Assembly: GCA_964576515.1 (NCBI GenBank)
Contig: CAZNUW010000006.1
Location: forward strand, 62,001 to 126,000
DNA from: SHVO01 sp964576515
GTDB lineage: Bacteria > Pseudomonadota > Alphaproteobacteria > Rhodospirillales > Rhodospirillaceae
Direction of reading: 5' to 3'
DNA: 64,000 nt
Shown piece by piece: positions 8,847-15,972 of the stretch (its first letter is position 1; each line of letters opens with the position of its first letter). Made by a program: the position numbers and the translations under genes. The notes beneath the pieces were generated by a model, which saw only the letters and a program-made list of their open reading frames with translations, was not told where the DNA came from and made no database searches.

Positions 8847-9779
8847 ATGCAGATTTACCTGCCCATCGCCGAGCTGTCCGTGAACATCTTCCTGGTTCTC
8901 GGTCTCGGCGGTCTTGTGGGCCTCCTGTCGGGCATGTTCGGCGTGGGCGGCGGCTTCCTGATGACGCCGCTTCTGATCTTCATCGGCGTGCCCCCGACGG
9001 TCGCGGTGGGCACGCAGTCGGTGCAGATCGTGGCGTCGTCCGTCTCGGGCATGCTGGCCCACATGCGCCGCAACAACGTCGACTTCCTGATGGGTGGCGT
9101 CCTGACCGGCGGCGGGGTCATCGGATCGAGCCTAGGTGTCTATCTGTTCAGCCTGTTGAAGGACACCGGCCATATCGATCTCATCATCGCGCTGGGCTAC
9201 GTGGTGTTCCTCGGCATCGTCGGCGGCTTCATGCTGATGGAAAGCCTGCCCGGCGTCTTGAAGAAAAAACCGGTCGCCCTTGCATTGGCGGCGCGCGGCC
9301 CCGGGCGGCACATCTGGATGCACGGGCTGCCGCTCAAGATCCGCTTCCGCCGCTCGAAGCTTTACATCTCGGCGCTGTTGCCGGCGGGCATCGGCTTCGT
9401 GGTCGGCCTGCTTGTGGCGATGATGGGCGTGGGCGGCGGCTTCCTGATCGTGCCCGCGATGATCTATTTATTGGGAATGCCGACGCAGGTGGTGATCGGC
9501 ACCAGCTTGTTCCAGATCACCTTCGTCACCGCCATCACCGCGCTTTTGCAGGCGATGGTCAATCAATCGGTCGATGTCGTGCTGGCGTTGTTGCTGCTGG
9601 TGATCGCGGTGATCGGCGCGCAGATCGGGGCGAAGTTCTCCACCAAGATCAAGGGCGAGCATTTGCGCGTGATGCTGGCCGGAATGGTGTTGCTGGTGGC
9701 CTTGCGTCTCGCGATCGGCCTTGTGATCCCGCCCGACGACCCCTTCTCGCTCTCCAGCCAAATGGAGAGCGCACCATGA
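8847..9779 (+). CDS. TSUP-family (TauE/SafE) sulfite/organosulfur exporter
   Basis: A 310-residue membrane protein with an internal duplication: GMFGVGGGFLMTP (about 29-41) and AMMGVGGGFLIVP (about 191-203) are the paired signature motifs of the TauE/SafE (DUF81) family, each followed by several helices. Members export sulfite, sulfoacetate or related anions. The ATG at 8847 was chosen because upstream frame residues are arginine-rich shadow sequence from fcl. Its stop overlaps the next gene by four bases (ATGA), a coupling to the TIGR02186 protein that recurs in alphaproteobacteria. Confidence 0.88.
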   Translation: MQIYLPIAELSVNIFLVLGLGGLVGLLSGMFGVGGGFLMTPLLIFIGVPPTVAVGTQSVQIVASSVSGMLAHMRRNNVDFLMGGVLTGGGVIGSSLGVYLFSLLKDTGHIDLIIALGYVVFLGIVGGFMLMESLPGVLKKKPVALALAARGPGRHIWMHGLPLKIRFRRSKLYISALLPAGIGFVVGLLVAMMGVGGGFLIVPAMIYLLGMPTQVVIGTSLFQITFVTAITALLQAMVNQSVDVVLALLLLVIAVIGAQIGAKFSTKIKGEHLRVMLAGMVLLVALRLAIGLVIPPDDPFSLSSQMESAP

Positions 9780-10567
9780 GCGGCTCGGCCATAAGCGGCT
9801 CGCGCTTTATCCTCGCACTCATTCTCCTACTGGGCGCAGGAGCGCCGCACGCGCGCGCGCAACAGCAGCAGGAAGAACGTGTGCCCGAGGTGCCGCTGGT
9901 CGCCGACCTTTCCAGCCATCTTGTCGCGATCACCTCGCGCTTCATCGGCACCGACGTGCTGCTGTTCGGCGCGACCGACGGACCCGGCGATGTAGTGGTG
10001 GTGGTGCGCGGGCCCGCGCGCGACGAGACCGTGCGCCGTAAATCGCGCGTCGGACCGATCTGGCTGAACACGAGTGAGGTGACCCTGGCGCAAGTGCCGT
10101 CCTATTATCGCGTGGTATCCTCGCGGCCCGTCGAGGAGTTCGCGCCCGAGACCTTGCGCACACGCCATCAGATCGGCGTGACCAACATCCGCATGTCGAC
10201 CGCGGACGAGAACATCCCGCTGCACCAACTGGCGGAGTTCCAGAAAGCGCTGATCCGGATCAAGACCGCCAACAGCCTTTACGATCAGGGCATCGGCGCC
10301 ATCAACATGATGTCCAACCGCCTGTTCCGCGCTGAACTGCATTTTCCGTCGAACGTGCCGACCGGCACCTATCTGGTGGAGGTCTACCTGTTCCGCGACG
10401 GCCAGGTGGCCGCGGCCGAGATCGTGCCGTTGAACATCTCGAAGATCGGCGTCGGCGCGGACATCTATGACTTCGCGCACAACCTTGCGCCGCTGTACGG
10501 CCTGCTTGCGGTGCTGCTGGCCGCGGGCGCGGGCTGGGCGGCGAGCGCCGTCTTCCGCAGGGTGTAG
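9776..10567 (+). CDS. TIGR02186-family membrane-anchored periplasmic protein
   Basis: A 263-residue protein with a signal peptide (FILALILLLGAGAPHARAQ, about residues 8-26), a beta-rich periplasmic body containing VPLVADLSSHLVAITSRF and FIGTDVLLFGAT, and one C-terminal transmembrane helix (about 238-258). This layout matches the uncharacterised TIGR02186 family, normally encoded next to TSUP exporters. The four-base overlap with the exporter gene suggests the two proteins form or regulate one complex. Biochemical function is unknown. Confidence 0.8.
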   Translation: MSGSAISGSRFILALILLLGAGAPHARAQQQQEERVPEVPLVADLSSHLVAITSRFIGTDVLLFGATDGPGDVVVVVRGPARDETVRRKSRVGPIWLNTSEVTLAQVPSYYRVVSSRPVEEFAPETLRTRHQIGVTNIRMSTADENIPLHQLAEFQKALIRIKTANSLYDQGIGAINMMSNRLFRAELHFPSNVPTGTYLVEVYLFRDGQVAAAEIVPLNISKIGVGADIYDFAHNLAPLYGLLAVLLAAGAGWAASAVFRRV

Positions 10568-10572
10568 GCCGC

Positions 10573-11085
10573 TTGAGCACGGACACGCAAACGCCCACAC
10601 CGACGGAAACGCCGAAGCCGGAAGCGGGGCGCACGTTCCTGGTCGTCGTCGACCGTTCGGTGGAATTCCGCGCCGCCTTGCGCTTCGCCTGCCGGCGCGT
10701 GTTGAACACGGGCGGAAAGGTCGCCCTGTTCCATGCGGTGCCGCACAGCGACTATCACCACTACGCGGCCATCGAGGAGCTGATGCAGCACGAGGCCAAG
10801 ACGGAGGCCGAGCGCCGCCTGCAAAGCGTGGCCGCCGACGTGCACCGCCTCACGGGACGATTCCCCGATCTCCACCTGCGCCAGGGCGACACCTTGGAAC
10901 AGATGCAAAAGGTGATCGCGGAGAACCCTTCCATCGACATGCTGGTGCTGGGCGCCAGCACCGGACCGGAAGGCCCGGGGCCGATCATCTCGGCCCTGTC
11001 CGGAAAACTGTCCGGTAAGATCATGATTCCGGTGACGATTGTGCCGGGCGACCTGAGCGAGGAGCGCCTGGACGCGCTGACCTAA
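10573..11085 (+). CDS. Universal stress protein (UspA-like)
   Basis: This 170-residue protein has a disordered T/P-rich N-terminal tail (about 1-20) and a single Usp domain: FLVVVDRSVEFRAALRFA at the start, a VALFHAVP strand, then MLVLGASTGPEGPGP, close to the G-X2-G-X9-G ATP-binding region, and a final IPVTIVPG strand. It begins with TTG, five bases after the TIGR02186 gene, so all three genes probably form one unit. Usp proteins are soluble and stress related; its specific partner is unknown. Confidence 0.82.
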   Translation: MSTDTQTPTPTETPKPEAGRTFLVVVDRSVEFRAALRFACRRVLNTGGKVALFHAVPHSDYHHYAAIEELMQHEAKTEAERRLQSVAADVHRLTGRFPDLHLRQGDTLEQMQKVIAENPSIDMLVLGASTGPEGPGPIISALSGKLSGKIMIPVTIVPGDLSEERLDALT

Positions 11086-11115
11086 AACAGGAGTCCCATA
11101 TCCTTGGCCGTATCC

Positions 11116-11144
11116 TTGATCAGGGACCGTTTTAGTCCTATTTA
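11116..11144 (+). promoter_or_regulatory. Candidate sigma-70-type promoter for nfuA
   Basis: TTGATC (11116-11121) and TATTTA (11139-11144) are separated by exactly 17 bases in the AT-richer gap before nfuA. The match is moderate: four of six bases at -35 and three of six at -10. Confidence 0.35.
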
Positions 11145-11182
11145 GGCCCCATATTCAGACCCCTTATCGCCGGGCCCTTGTC

Positions 11183-11749
11183 ATGTTCATCCAGACCGAA
11201 GAAACCCCGAATCCCGCAGCCCTCAAGTTCCTGCCGGGACGTCCCGTGCTTGAAACCGGCGTCGCGGACTTCACCTCGCGCGAGGCGGCCCAGCGTTCGC
11301 CGCTGGCGCGCCTTCTGTTCGAGGTCGACGGCGTGGCGGGCGTGTTCCTCGGCTCGGACTTCGTGACCGTCACCAAGACCAACGAGAAGAACTGGCAAGT
11401 TCTGAAGCCCATGGTGCTGGGCGCAATCATGGATCACTTCACCGCCAACGCGCCGGTGATGGAAGACGGCGAGGCGCCCGCGAGCGACGACGCCGAATTC
11501 AACGACGAAGATGTGGACGGCGAGATCATCGAACAGATCAAGGAATTGATCGAGACGCGCGTGCGTCCGGCCGTGGCCCAGGACGGCGGCGATATCGTCT
11601 ATAAGGGGTTCAAGAACGGCACGGTGTATCTGAACCTGCGCGGATCGTGCGCCGGGTGCCCCAGCTCGAGCGCCACCTTGAAGATGGGCATCGAGAACAT
11701 GCTGAAACACTACGTGCCGGAAGTGCTGCAAGTCGAAGCCGTGATGTGA
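11183..11749 (+). CDS. nfuA: NfuA-type iron-sulfur cluster carrier
   Basis: A 188-residue protein with an Nfu N-terminal domain (begins MFIQTEETPNPAALKFLPG, about 1-90) and a NifU-like C-terminal domain (about 110-185) ending in GSCAGCPSSS. The CxxC cysteines (about 157 and 160) bind a 4Fe-4S cluster at the dimer interface for delivery to apoproteins. The acidic linker between domains is typical of alphaproteobacterial members. The nitroreductase-like gene follows after 8 bp. Confidence 0.93.
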   Translation: MFIQTEETPNPAALKFLPGRPVLETGVADFTSREAAQRSPLARLLFEVDGVAGVFLGSDFVTVTKTNEKNWQVLKPMVLGAIMDHFTANAPVMEDGEAPASDDAEFNDEDVDGEIIEQIKELIETRVRPAVAQDGGDIVYKGFKNGTVYLNLRGSCAGCPSSSATLKMGIENMLKHYVPEVLQVEAVM

Positions 11750-11757
11750 GCCCACCC

Positions 11758-12348
11758 GTGACGCGGGGGACCCTAGACGACGCCGGCCTTGATCTGATCT
11801 TCCGGAACGCGCGCACCTATAACGGCTTCGCGCCCGAGGCCGTCGCCGAGGCGGTGTTGCACGCCACCTACGATCTTGCGAAGTGGGGCCCGACCAGCGC
11901 CAATTCGACGCCCGCGCGATTCTTGTTCATTGTGAGCAAGGAGGCCAAGGAAAAGCTGGGACCCGCCATGAGCGCAGGCAATCGCGCGAAAACCCTGGCC
12001 GCGCCGGTAAATGTGGTGATCGGCTACGACACCAAGTTCTACGAGCTTCTGCCGGAGCTTTACCCTCGCGAGGAAGCCAGGGGTTGGTTCGAAGGCAAAC
12101 CCGACACCGAAACCGTCGCCTTGCGCAACAGCGCGCTGCAAGGCGCTTACCTGATGATCGCCGCGCGCGCCTTGGGCCTTGATTGCGGCCCCATGAGCGG
12201 GTTCGATGCCGGTCTGGTGAACAAAACCTTCTGGCCCGACGGCCGGATCAAGGCCAACTTCATGTGCAATATCGGCTACGGCGATCCCGCGCGCGTTTAT
12301 CCCCGCAGCCCCCGCCTTCCCTTTGACCGCGCGTGTGAGATCCTGTGA
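11758..12348 (+). CDS. RutE-like nitroreductase-family NAD(P)H oxidoreductase
   Basis: This 196-residue FMN enzyme of the nitroreductase fold has exactly the length of E. coli RutE (malonic semialdehyde reductase) and its segments: LIFRNARTYNGF, AKWGPTSANSTPARF (FMN loop), ALRNSALQGAYLMIAARALGLDCGPMSGFD. The GTG at 11758, 8 bp after nfuA, gives the family's usual N-terminus. No other pyrimidine-catabolism (rut) gene is nearby, so the physiological substrate is open. Cotranscription with nfuA and the DUF4287 gene is likely. Confidence 0.82.
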   Translation: MTRGTLDDAGLDLIFRNARTYNGFAPEAVAEAVLHATYDLAKWGPTSANSTPARFLFIVSKEAKEKLGPAMSAGNRAKTLAAPVNVVIGYDTKFYELLPELYPREEARGWFEGKPDTETVALRNSALQGAYLMIAARALGLDCGPMSGFDAGLVNKTFWPDGRIKANFMCNIGYGDPARVYPRSPRLPFDRACEIL

Positions 12349-13043
12349 TGACCCCATCCGACACCGACGCCGCGCCCGAAACCACCGCCGCCGAAACACC
12401 GAAGAAGCCGGCGCGGAAAAGGGCGGCGAAGAAGGCCGTGAAGAAAAAGGCCGTGAAGAAAACCGCCAAGAAAGCCGCGCCCAAACGCAAAAGCGCCGTC
12501 GGCGCCATGAGCGACGCGGCCGTGAAGGCCAAGACCGGCAGGACGTGGGACCAATGGTTCACGCTTCTGGACAAGGCGGGCGCGGCCAAGATGACCCATG
12601 CGGCCATCGCCAAGCTGATCGCCACCCGCCACAAAATCCCCGGCTGGTGGGCCCAGGCGGTGACGGTGGCTTATGAACGCGCCCGCGGCATGCGCAAGGT
12701 GAACGAAACCCTGGCCGGATTCAGGACGGGCGTCAGCCGGACCCTGGACGCCGGCATGGACGCCGCCTTCGGCGCCTGGGACAACGCCAAGACGCGCGCG
12801 GCGTTCCTGAAAGAGAAGATCGACGTTTCCACCCGCAACCCAGGGAAGAACCTGCGTTTCGGCTGGAAAATGGGCCGGGTGGAAGTGCGTTTTGTCGTGA
12901 AGGGCCCGAAGAAAACCCAGGTGACGGTGGATCACACCGGCCTGAAATCCAAGGCCGACGTCAGCCGCCTCAAAGCCCAGTGGTCCGAAACGATGGATAA
13001 GCTGGGCGACAAGCTGAAGACCCGGCTCAAGAAGGGCAAATAG
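12348..13043 (+). CDS. Lysine-rich DUF4287-domain protein with SRPBCC-like C-terminus
   Basis: A 231-residue protein in three parts. Residues about 15-50 are a Lys/Ala-rich, histone-H1-like tail (AAKKAVKKKAVKK and similar). Residues about 65-125 match the DUF4287 pattern (TWDQWFTLLDKAGAAKM, HKIPGWWAQAVTVAYERARG). The rest resembles an SRPBCC/AHSA1 domain, with a beta-rich FVVKGPKKTQVTVDH near the end. The ATG overlaps the preceding stop (TGATG); a GTG at 12345 is possible. The basic tail suggests nucleic-acid binding, which is inference. No experimental function is known to me. Confidence 0.75.
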   Translation: MTPSDTDAAPETTAAETPKKPARKRAAKKAVKKKAVKKTAKKAAPKRKSAVGAMSDAAVKAKTGRTWDQWFTLLDKAGAAKMTHAAIAKLIATRHKIPGWWAQAVTVAYERARGMRKVNETLAGFRTGVSRTLDAGMDAAFGAWDNAKTRAAFLKEKIDVSTRNPGKNLRFGWKMGRVEVRFVVKGPKKTQVTVDHTGLKSKADVSRLKAQWSETMDKLGDKLKTRLKKGK

Positions 13044-13050
13044 CCCGTCT

Positions 13051-13140
13051 ATGCTGCGCTTTTGGGTGCAGCATAAACTGCGGCATCAGGATTTATGCTG
13101 CACCCCTTGTTGCAGCAAATTGTGCAGCATGGGGTGCAGC
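13051..13140. terminator. TGCAGCA palindrome cluster; candidate bidirectional terminator
   Basis: GGGTGCAGCATAAA (13064-13077) and its exact reverse complement (13092-13105) form a 14-bp stem with a 14-nt loop between the convergent DUF4287 and trpS genes. A second complementary pair, GCTGCACCCC (13097-13106) and GGGGTGCAGC (13131-13140), competes for the same central arm. TGCTGC/TGCAGC words occur six times in 90 bases. Convergent placement fits a bidirectional terminator, although U-tracts are weak. Confidence 0.5.
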
Positions 13141-13165
13141 AAAATCATAAATATCAATGATTTAG

Positions 13166-14194
13166 CTAGGTCCGGGGCAGGAAGCCGACGGCGTCGTAGA
13201 CTTCCTTGAGCACCGGGGCGGCCAGATCGCGGGCTTTTTCCGCGCCGCGCTTCAAGATGCGGTCGATCTCGGCCGGATCGTCCATCAGGCGCTTCATTTC
13301 GGCGTTGATGGGGCCGAGCACGGCCACCGCCGTATCGGCCAGGGTGGCCTTGAACTGGCTGAACTGCTGGCCGGCGGTCTCGGCCACCACCTGCTCCAGC
13401 GTCCGGCCCGAAAGCGCGGCATAGATGCTGAGAAGGTTCTTGGCCTCGGCCCGGCCTTCGAGACCTTCCACCGAATCCGGCAGCAGGTTGGGGTCGGTCG
13501 TCGCCCGTTTGATCTTGTCGCGGATCGCTTCGGCCGAATCGGTCATGTAGAGGACGCCGAACTCCGAGGGTTCGGACTTCGACATCTTGCGCGACCCGTC
13601 GCGCAAGCTCATGACACGGGTGGCCGCGCCCTGGATGACCGGCTCGGGCAGCGGGAAGAGCTCGACCTTGGCGTCGTTGTTGAACTTCTGGGCGATGTCG
13701 CGCGCAAGTTCCACATGCTGTTTCTGGTCCTCGCCCACCGGAACGTGAGTGGCCTTGTAGAGCAGGATGTCGGCGGCCATGAGGTTCGGATAGACGTAGA
13801 GACCCGCCGAGGCGTTCTCGCGGTTCTTGCCCGCCTTGTCCTTGAACTGGGTCATGCGGTTCAGCCAGCCAAGCCGCGCGACGCAGTTGAACACCCAGGC
13901 CAGCTCGGCGTGGCCCGAAACGTGGCTTTGCGCGAAAAGGATATTGGCTTCAGCGTCGACGCCTGAGGCGATCATGCCGGCCGCGACTTCGCGTGTCGCG
14001 CGGCGCAGGGCTTCCGGCTCCTGCCAGACGGTGATGGCGTGCAGATCGACCACGCAGAACAGACACTCATAGTCCTTCTGCATCGCGACCCAATTGCGGA
14101 TCGCGCCGATATAGTTTCCTAGATGGAGATTACCCGTCGGCTGAATGCCGGAGAAAATACGGCCCTTGTCAGACCGCGGAGTGGACCCGCTCAT
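13166..14194 (-). CDS. trpS: Tryptophanyl-tRNA synthetase
   Basis: A 342-residue class I aminoacyl-tRNA synthetase charging tRNA-Trp. The HIGH-type motif appears as TGNLHLGN (residues 20-27) after IFSGIQP, and the KMSKS loop as RKMSKSEPS (about 203). Length is normal (330-350). The ATG at 14192-14194 was chosen because the frame upstream of it is only the shadow of murJ. Last gene of the leftward mutS-glnD-murJ series, but a promoter-like sequence at 14267-14295 suggests its own transcription. Confidence 0.97.
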   Translation of the reverse strand: MSGSTPRSDKGRIFSGIQPTGNLHLGNYIGAIRNWVAMQKDYECLFCVVDLHAITVWQEPEALRRATREVAAGMIASGVDAEANILFAQSHVSGHAELAWVFNCVARLGWLNRMTQFKDKAGKNRENASAGLYVYPNLMAADILLYKATHVPVGEDQKQHVELARDIAQKFNNDAKVELFPLPEPVIQGAATRVMSLRDGSRKMSKSEPSEFGVLYMTDSAEAIRDKIKRATTDPNLLPDSVEGLEGRAEAKNLLSIYAALSGRTLEQVVAETAGQQFSQFKATLADTAVAVLGPINAEMKRLMDDPAEIDRILKRGAEKARDLAAPVLKEVYDAVGFLPRT

Positions 14195-14266
14195 GAAGGT
14201 GTCCTCGTATTGAGGGCAAGACGCGGTTGGAGGCGCGTCCCGGCCCATCGGTGATGGGCGGAGCCG

Positions 14267-14295
14267 GTGGTAGCCCGGTCCTTCGGGAGGGTCAA
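14267..14295 (-). promoter_or_regulatory. Candidate promoter for trpS
   Basis: Read on the minus strand, TTGACC (14295-14290) is followed after 17 bases by TACCAC (14272-14267), embedded in GCTACCAC, which resembles the alphaproteobacterial housekeeping -10 form GCTANAWC. The predicted transcript has a leader of about 65 nt. Confidence 0.45.
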
Positions 14296-14320
14296 GTGAC
14301 GAGGCTGGTTTTGTTTGGTC

Positions 14321-14370
14321 GCGTCGTTTTTTGCGAAAAACCGGTTCCCACTTTTTCGCACGACGCTCTA
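14321..14370. repeat. Alphaproteobacterial extragenic palindrome at the murJ stop
   Basis: TGCGAAAAA (14332-14340) and TTTTTCGCA (14352-14360) pair around the loop CCGGTTCCCAC; flanking GCGTCG (14321-14326) and CGACGC (14361-14366) extend the stem with a T-bulge. The core (AAAACCGGTTCCCACTTTT followed by GCTCTA) is the pattern of a small dispersed repeat frequent in Rhizobiales and related genomes. The terminal CTCTA contributes the murJ stop codon (14368-14370). Recognition is from memory of the pattern. Confidence 0.6.
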
Positions 14371-15951
14371 AGCGCTGCGCTTGAACTGCTTGAGGTCGCT
14401 TCTGTCGGCCGCGCCGAACAGGAAAGCCGCGATCAGGAACACGAGCCCGCCCGCGCCGATGACGGCGGCCAGCACATAGACGCGCATGATCTCCGGACCC
14501 GCCGGCGCATGGGGCGGTCCGAACACCGGCCCGGCGAGATCGGTGGCAAGGCGCAACGCGCCCCAGACGGCCGCGCCCATCACGGCGGCGGCGAGGACAA
14601 GCCGGGGCAGTCGCGTCTTCAGGCGCGCATCCGGTTTGATATGACCCCGGCGATGAAGAATGACGGCGAGAGTCGCCGCGTTCAGCCAGGCGGAGATGGT
14701 GGAGGCGAGCGCGATGCCCACGTGACCATACACCTGGATGAGCGCGAGACTGGCTATGAGGTTCACGACGAAGGCCGCGCCCGCGACCTTCACCGGCGTC
14801 GCGGTATCGTGGCGGCCGAAGAAACCGGGCGTCAGGGCCTTGTTGAGCACGTAAGCCGGCAACCCAAACGCAAAGGTGAACAAGGCGGCCGCGACCGCCT
14901 CGCGGTCCGACGGCGAGAACTGGCCCCGCTCGAACAAAGTGGCGGTGATGGGTTCGGCGAGCATCCCGATGCCGACCGCCGCCGGCACGGTGAGAAGTAA
15001 ACTGATCTCGATGGCGCGGTTCTGATTGGCCAGCGCGGCTTCCTCGTTCCCGGCGCGGATCTGGCGCGCGAGCATCGGCAGAAGCACGATGCCGACCGCA
15101 ACGCCGACGATGCCGACAGGAAGCTGGTTCACGCGATCGGCGTAGTACAGCCACGACACCGCGCCCACGGAGACGAAACTCGCGATGATGGTGCTGGCGA
15201 ACATGTTGAGCTGATAGACGCCCGCGCCCACCGCGACGGGAAGCATGCGCTTCATCAGAAGCTTCACATCAGGCGTGAGACGCGGGCGGCCGAGTTTCAG
15301 CGCCGCGCCCGCGCGCCAGCAGTGATAGCCCAGCCACAGGAATTGCAGGAGACCCGCGGTCGAGACGCCCCACGCCATGGCTTCGGCGCGGTGCGTGTCC
15401 AAGGCCGCGGCGCCCAGAAGGAACGCGATGATCGTGAGGTTGAGCAGGATCGGCGCCGCCGCCGGCGCGGCGAAAAGATGCAGCGCGTTCAAGACGCCCG
15501 ACTGCAACGACGCCAGCGAGATGAAGAAGAGGTAGGGGAACGCGATCCGCGAAAGGTCAACCGCCATGTCCATGAGCGCGGCGTTGTCGGCGAAACCCGG
15601 CGCGATCAGATAGACCACCGCCGGCATGAACGCGATCATCAGCGCCGAGAAGGCGGCCAGCACGAGCGCGAGGACCGAGGCCGCCTCGCGCGCGAAGGCC
15701 ATGGCTTTCGCGTGTCCGTCGCCTTCATGCAAGCTTGCGAAGATCGGTACGAACCCGGCCGAGAACGCGCCTTCGGCGAAGAGGCTGCGGAAGAGGTTGG
15801 GCAGGCGGAACGCAACGATGAACGCGGCCGCCGCGTCGCCCGCGCCGAGCAGCGCGGCCTGGAGCATGTCCCGGCCGAAGCCGGTGATGCGCGAGCCGAT
15901 GGTGTAGAACCCGACCGTGCCGAAGCCTTTGAGGAGCGACGGAGACGCCAT
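14368..15951 (-). CDS. murJ: Lipid II flippase MurJ (MviN)
   Basis: A 527-residue polytopic protein of the MOP superfamily with about 14 hydrophobic segments. It flips lipid II across the inner membrane for peptidoglycan synthesis. Recognisable pieces are the N-terminal GFYTIGSRITGFGRDMLQA, AFIVAFRLPNLFRSLFAEGAFSAGFVP split by a short loop, and ALFERGQFS further on. Length fits the family (510-530). It lies 21 bp downstream of glnD, the usual alphaproteobacterial order. Its stop codon falls inside a palindromic repeat. Confidence 0.95.
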   Translation of the reverse strand: MASPSLLKGFGTVGFYTIGSRITGFGRDMLQAALLGAGDAAAAFIVAFRLPNLFRSLFAEGAFSAGFVPIFASLHEGDGHAKAMAFAREAASVLALVLAAFSALMIAFMPAVVYLIAPGFADNAALMDMAVDLSRIAFPYLFFISLASLQSGVLNALHLFAAPAAAPILLNLTIIAFLLGAAALDTHRAEAMAWGVSTAGLLQFLWLGYHCWRAGAALKLGRPRLTPDVKLLMKRMLPVAVGAGVYQLNMFASTIIASFVSVGAVSWLYYADRVNQLPVGIVGVAVGIVLLPMLARQIRAGNEEAALANQNRAIEISLLLTVPAAVGIGMLAEPITATLFERGQFSPSDREAVAAALFTFAFGLPAYVLNKALTPGFFGRHDTATPVKVAGAAFVVNLIASLALIQVYGHVGIALASTISAWLNAATLAVILHRRGHIKPDARLKTRLPRLVLAAAVMGAAVWGALRLATDLAGPVFGPPHAPAGPEIMRVYVLAAVIGAGGLVFLIAAFLFGAADRSDLKQFKRSA

Positions 15952-15972
15952 GAAATTCCTTGAGGGACGAGG

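Noticed and set aside
11086..11182. Possible iron-responsive (IscR/RirA) operator before nfuA
   Set aside because: Only loose similarity to such boxes; not enough to distinguish from the promoter sequence.
14195..15154. Upstream extension of the trpS frame to 15154
   Set aside because: The extra residues read arginine-rich shadow of murJ; homology to TrpS begins at the ATG at 14194.
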